Positions 60,726 through 64,000 of a stretch of 64,000 nucleotides of DNA are shown in pieces. Made by a program: the position numbers and the translations under genes. The notes under the pieces were generated by a model, which had not been told where the DNA came from, made no database searches, and saw nothing but the letters and a program-made list of their open reading frames with translations. Positions within the stretch are counted from its first letter, which is position 1. Every line of letters starts with the position of its first letter. The stretch comes from CAILZL01 sp050248275. GTDB taxonomy: Bacteria > Pseudomonadota > Gammaproteobacteria > Steroidobacterales > Steroidobacteraceae. The stretch lies in contig JBFWSR010000007.1 of NCBI GenBank assembly GCA_050248275.1, positions 1 to 64,000 of the forward strand, in the 5' to 3' direction.

Positions 60726-61649
60726 ATGTCCAAGCGTTTTGATCGCGCCATCGACGGCATCCTGTTGCTGGACAAACCGCAGGGCATGTCCAGCAATATG
60801 GCCTTGCAGCGTGCGCGCGCCTTGTATCGTGCGCTCAAGGCCGGTCATGCCGGCAGTCTCGACCCGCTGGCTACCGGCATGCTGCCGATCTGCTTTGGCC
60901 AGGCTACCAAGGTGTGCGGTTATCTGCTGAATTCACGCAAGACCTATCGCGTGATTGCGCGTCTGGGTGTCAAGACCGATTCTGCCGATGCCGATGGGGC
61001 GGTGATGGAAACGGCACCGGTGCCGACTTTCGATGCGGCGCAGGCCACGGCAGTATTGCAATCTTTCGTCGGTGCGCAACAACAAGTTCCACCAATGTAT
61101 TCGGCGCTCAAGCATGAAGGCCGACGCTTGTATGAACTGGCGCGTAGTGGTGCCAGTATCGAACGCGTGCCACGCGATATTTTCATTGAACACATCACTT
61201 TGCTGGCGCATGGGCCGGACAGCATCGAGTTTGAAGTACGTTGTTCCAAAGGGACCTATGTGCGTTCGCTGGTTGAGGATGTGGCAGGTCGTCTGGGCAC
61301 CATAGGTCATGTCACCCTGTTGCGCCGTACCCAGGTCGATCCCTTCGATGCCAACCGTATGGTGACCCTGGAGATGCTGGCGGAAATGGACATGGCCGGA
61401 CGCGATGCCTTGCTGCAATCGGCGGACGTGGCGCTGACGACCCTGCCGGTGCTGCCGCTGAATGCATTGCGCACCACCGAGCTGTTTCACGGCAAGCCTT
61501 TGACTGGTTTGACCGAGGCTGTGGCCGGCTTATGGCGCGCCTATGGTCCAGATGATGCCGGCGGACAGCGTTTTTTGGGCATCGTCCGGGCGGACGGCCA
61601 GGGTCGGGTGCTGGCGGAGCGCTTGTTTTCACCACCGGCCGGCCAGTAA
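60726..61649 (+). CDS. truB: tRNA pseudouridine(55) synthase
   Basis: Makes the universal pseudouridine 55 in the tRNA T-loop. The 307-residue protein shows GILLLDKPQGMSSN, the catalytic motif GHAGSLDPLATGMLP with D46 as nucleophile, and KTYRVIARLGVKTDSADADG. CSKGTYVRSLVEDVAGRLG and a C-terminal PUA-like domain follow. ATG 60726 is chosen over TTG 60717. Confidence 0.97.
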   Translation: MSKRFDRAIDGILLLDKPQGMSSNMALQRARALYRALKAGHAGSLDPLATGMLPICFGQATKVCGYLLNSRKTYRVIARLGVKTDSADADGAVMETAPVPTFDAAQATAVLQSFVGAQQQVPPMYSALKHEGRRLYELARSGASIERVPRDIFIEHITLLAHGPDSIEFEVRCSKGTYVRSLVEDVAGRLGTIGHVTLLRRTQVDPFDANRMVTLEMLAEMDMAGRDALLQSADVALTTLPVLPLNALRTTELFHGKPLTGLTEAVAGLWRAYGPDDAGGQRFLGIVRADGQGRVLAERLFSPPAGQ

Positions 61650-61663
61650 GTGCCGGATTTCGC

Positions 61664-61692
61664 TTGAGCTTGCCGGGGGTGCAGCATAGAAT
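61664..61692 (+). promoter_or_regulatory. Putative rpsO promoter with GC-rich discriminator
   Basis: TTGAGC (61664-61669), 17-bp spacer, TAGAAT (61687-61692), then GCGCGCCC. It starts just after the truB stop and would give rpsO-pnp its own promoter, as in E. coli. Confidence 0.65.
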
Positions 61693-61768
61693 GCGCGCCC
61701 TGTTTAATGGGTCATGGTTACAGAGGCGGCTGCGGTCGCCGGCATGAAAGTTTTAGAGGATTGAGCTG

Positions 61769-62038
61769 ATGTCATTGTCGAGTGAGCAAAAGAGCAGTGT
61801 GGTGAATGACTATCGTCGCAACCCCGCTGATACCGGTTCTCCTGAAGTCCAGATTGCGTTGCTGTCGGCGCGCATCAATGGCCTCAGCGAGCACTTTGGC
61901 GCTCACAAGCGCGATCATGCTTCGCGCCGTGGCTTGCTCAAGATGGTCAACCAGCGTCGCAAGCTGCTGGACTACCTGAAGAGCCGTACTCCTGAGCGTT
62001 ATCAGGAAATCATCAGCCGTCTCGGTCTGAGACGCTAA
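61769..62038 (+). CDS. rpsO: 30S ribosomal protein S15
   Basis: S15 binds 16S rRNA helices at the central domain and bridges to the 50S subunit. The 89-residue length and sequence (NPADTGSPEVQIALLSARINGLSEHF; KDHASRRGL-like KRDHASRRGLLKMVNQRRKLLDYLK) are standard. The leader of about 70 bases before the ATG may host S15 autoregulation, but I could not identify a specific fold. A terminator follows, then pnp. Confidence 0.98.
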   Translation: MSLSSEQKSSVVNDYRRNPADTGSPEVQIALLSARINGLSEHFGAHKRDHASRRGLLKMVNQRRKLLDYLKSRTPERYQEIISRLGLRR

Positions 62039-62054
62039 CCGATCCGGTTCACTA

Positions 62055-62088
62055 CGGGCTGCCTCTACAAAAGTGGCAGCCCGTTTTT
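62055..62088 (+). terminator. Intrinsic terminator between rpsO and pnp
   Basis: Stem CGGGCTGCC (62055-62063) and GGCAGCCCG (62075-62083) with an 11-base loop, followed by five T residues (62084-62088). It corresponds in position to the leaky rpsO terminator of E. coli, so pnp would be reached by read-through. Confidence 0.88.
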
Positions 62089-62149
62089 CATTTGAGCAGA
62101 GTGCTTCTGCGCAAATCCATTTTAGAAGTTAAAAGCGGCGGGAAATATC

Positions 62150-64000
62150 GTGAGTGTATTTAAAAAGAGTTTTCAATACGGCAGCCACCAAGTTACTTTG
62201 GAAACGGGCGAAATGGCCCGTCAGGCCGATGGTGCAGTGTTGGTCACCATGGGCGAGACCGTGGTGTTGGTTACGGCGGTTGCCAGGAAGCAGGCCGATC
62301 CCGGCAAGGATTTTTTTCCGCTGACCATCAATTACGTTGAGAAGACCTACGCAGCGGGCCGTATTCCAGGCGGCTTCTTCAAGCGCGAAGGTCGTCCTTC
62401 CGAAAAGGAAACCCTGACCGCCCGTTTGATCGATCGTCCGCTGCGTCCGCTGTTCCCTGAGCATTTCTATAACGAAATCCAGGTGGTGGCGACGGTGGTG
62501 TCCCTGAACAAGGAAATCGATGCCGACATCGCTTCCATGCTGGGCGCTTCGGCTGCCCTGGCGTTGTCCGGCGTGCCTTTCCAGGGGCCTATCGGCGCTG
62601 CCAAGGTGGGTTACAAGGATGGCCAGTACATTCTCAATCCAACCGCCACGCAGATGAAAGACTCAAAACTGGATCTGGTCGTGGCCGGTACCGCGCAGGC
62701 GGTGCTCATGGTGGAATCCGAAGCCGACTGTCTGTCTGAAGAAGTGATGCTGGGTGCCGTGGTGTTCGGTCATCAGCAAATGCAGGTGGCCATCAATGCC
62801 ATCAACGAACTCAAGGCCGAAGCCGGCAAACCTGCCTGGGATTGGCAGCCGGCTGCCGCCAATACGGCGCTGGAAAGCGCGGTAGAAGGCCAGGCCCATG
62901 CCGGATTTACCGAGGCGTATCAAATCACTGAAAAGCAGGCGCGTTATACCCGCGTAGGCGAAGTGAAGAAGGCCACCGTTGAAGCGCTGACTGCCGGCGA
63001 CGCACCGCAGTTCACCGCAGCCGATGTCGCCAAGGAACTGGGCAATCTTGAATATCGCATCGTGCGTGAGCGCATTCTGTCGGGCGCGCCGCGCATCGAC
63101 GGTCGCGATACCAAGACCGTGCGTCCGATCACCATCCGCACCGGCGTGCTGCCGCGTACCCATGGCTCGGCGCTGTTCACGCGCGGTGAAACCCAGGCTT
63201 TGGTGGTGACCACGCTGGGCACCGGCAAGGATGCGCAGTTGATCGACGCCATTCAGGGCGAACGCAAAGAGCCGTTCATGCTGCATTACAACTTCCCTCC
63301 GTTCTCCGTCGGTGAAACCGGCATGATCGGTTCGCCCAAGCGTCGCGAAATCGGCCACGGCAATCTGGCGCGTCGCGGCATCAGCGCCGTGCTGCCGGAC
63401 ATGAGCAAGTTCCCGTACGTGATCCGCGTGGTGTCGGAAATTCTCGAATCAAATGGCTCCAGCTCCATGGCTTCCGTATGCGGCAGCAGCCTGGCGCTGA
63501 TGGATGCCGGCGTGCCGTTGAAGGCGCCAGTAGCCGGTGTGGCCATGGGGCTGGTGAAGGAAGGCGAACGCTTCGCCGTGCTCACCGACATCCTGGGTGA
63601 CGAGGATCATCTCGGCGACATGGATTTCAAGGTGGCCGGTACCGCCGATGGCGTGACCGCGCTGCAGATGGACATCAAGATCAACGGCATCACCAGGGAA
63701 ATCATGGAAGTCGCCCTGAACCAGGCCAAGACAGGCCGCCTGCACATCCTGGGCGAGATGAACAAGGTGTTGTCGAGCTCGCGTTCGAGCATGTCCGAAT
63801 GGGCGCCGACCATCATCACCATCAAGATCGATCCCGAGAAGATCCGCGAAGTGATCGGCAAGGGTGGCGCAGTGATTCGCGCGATTACTGAGGAGACGGG
63901 CACTTCGATCGACATCGACAACGATGGCACGGTGAAGATCGCTTCGGTGGACGGTCAGGCTGGCCGCGAAGCCCAGCGCCGCATCGAACTGATCACCGCC
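62150..64000 (+). CDS. pnp: Polyribonucleotide nucleotidyltransferase, partial
   Basis: PNPase, the phosphorolytic 3'-5' exoribonuclease of the degradosome. The frame opens at GTG 62150 after GCGGGAA and is still open at the window end (617 codons of about 700). Visible are the first RNase PH domain (GRIPGGFFKREGRPSEKETLTARLIDRPLRPLFP region, about 68-101), the all-alpha linker, and the catalytic second RNase PH domain (TRGETQALVVTTLGTGKDAQ; FPPFSVGETG; LGDEDHLGDMDFK). The start of the KH domain (IREVIGKGGAVIR) is also present. The S1 domain lies beyond the window. Confidence 0.97.
   Translation, partial: MSVFKKSFQYGSHQVTLETGEMARQADGAVLVTMGETVVLVTAVARKQADPGKDFFPLTINYVEKTYAAGRIPGGFFKREGRPSEKETLTARLIDRPLRPLFPEHFYNEIQVVATVVSLNKEIDADIASMLGASAALALSGVPFQGPIGAAKVGYKDGQYILNPTATQMKDSKLDLVVAGTAQAVLMVESEADCLSEEVMLGAVVFGHQQMQVAINAINELKAEAGKPAWDWQPAAANTALESAVEGQAHAGFTEAYQITEKQARYTRVGEVKKATVEALTAGDAPQFTAADVAKELGNLEYRIVRERILSGAPRIDGRDTKTVRPITIRTGVLPRTHGSALFTRGETQALVVTTLGTGKDAQLIDAIQGERKEPFMLHYNFPPFSVGETGMIGSPKRREIGHGNLARRGISAVLPDMSKFPYVIRVVSEILESNGSSSMASVCGSSLALMDAGVPLKAPVAGVAMGLVKEGERFAVLTDILGDEDHLGDMDFKVAGTADGVTALQMDIKINGITREIMEVALNQAKTGRLHILGEMNKVLSSSRSSMSEWAPTIITIKIDPEKIREVIGKGGAVIRAITEETGTSIDIDNDGTVKIASVDGQAGREAQRRIELITA

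Overview
This window looks like a chromosomal segment of a gammaproteobacterium. The order zapB/zapA/6S RNA/fau divergent from ygfB-pepP-ubiH-ubiI, the metY-rimP-nusA-infB-rbfA-truB-rpsO-pnp cluster, rplM-rpsI, purEK, coq7, a Crp/Vfr-type regulator, yhdP/tldD/pmbA and the DarP (YjgA) protein are typical of that class. Most of the window is GC-rich housekeeping DNA. The first 5.4 kb (CRISPR-Cas) and about 48.4-49.6 kb (riboswitch plus lipoprotein) are visibly more AT-rich. I cannot name the genus. Gene starts were chosen by eye from ribosome-binding sites and family length, and no search was run.

Region 1 (1-5.8 kb): a complete, compact type II-C CRISPR-Cas locus. It has a 12-repeat array on the + strand ending in an intrinsic terminator, then cas2, cas1 and a 1,059-residue cas9 on the - strand. 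A tracrRNA gene (promoter, anti-repeat, terminator) is divergent from cas9. A decayed FlhB-like gene fragment lies just beyond the locus.

Region 2 (6-25.7 kb): an esterase lipoprotein; PEP synthase with its regulatory kinase/phosphatase; a cytosolic Ser/Thr kinase; a cupin; the maf-rng-yhdP-nitrilase-tldD cluster; an ExeA-type ATPase fused to an FHA domain; purEK; and darP divergent from pmbA (the TldD partner).

Region 3 (25.7-34.8 kb): a YihY membrane protein, a sensor-less histidine kinase paired with a REC-PAS-GGDEF-EAL protein, purC, djlA, rpe, a cAMP-receptor-type regulator and coq7.

Region 4 (34.9-48.4 kb): rplM-rpsI, tRNA-Gln, rpiA, a 26-residue Lys/Ala-rich protein, an EVE protein, fau, 6S RNA, zapA/zapB-like, ygfB-pepP-ubiH-ubiI, cfa, an AidB-like acyl-CoA dehydrogenase, phhB and ispG.

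Region 5 (48.4-55 kb): a cyclic-di-GMP-I riboswitch in front of a surface-type lipoprotein, then a tandem glycine riboswitch plus terminator controlling the glycine cleavage operon gcvT-gcvH-gcvPA-gcvPB, then dgkA.

Region 6 (55-64 kb): initiator tRNA and the rimP-nusA-infB-rbfA-truB-rpsO-pnp transcription/translation cluster. pnp runs off the window end. A tandem palindromic repeat family occurs just behind intrinsic terminators at 50.0 and 55.4 kb. Several promoters of growth-related genes share a TAGAAT -10 box and a GC-rich discriminator.
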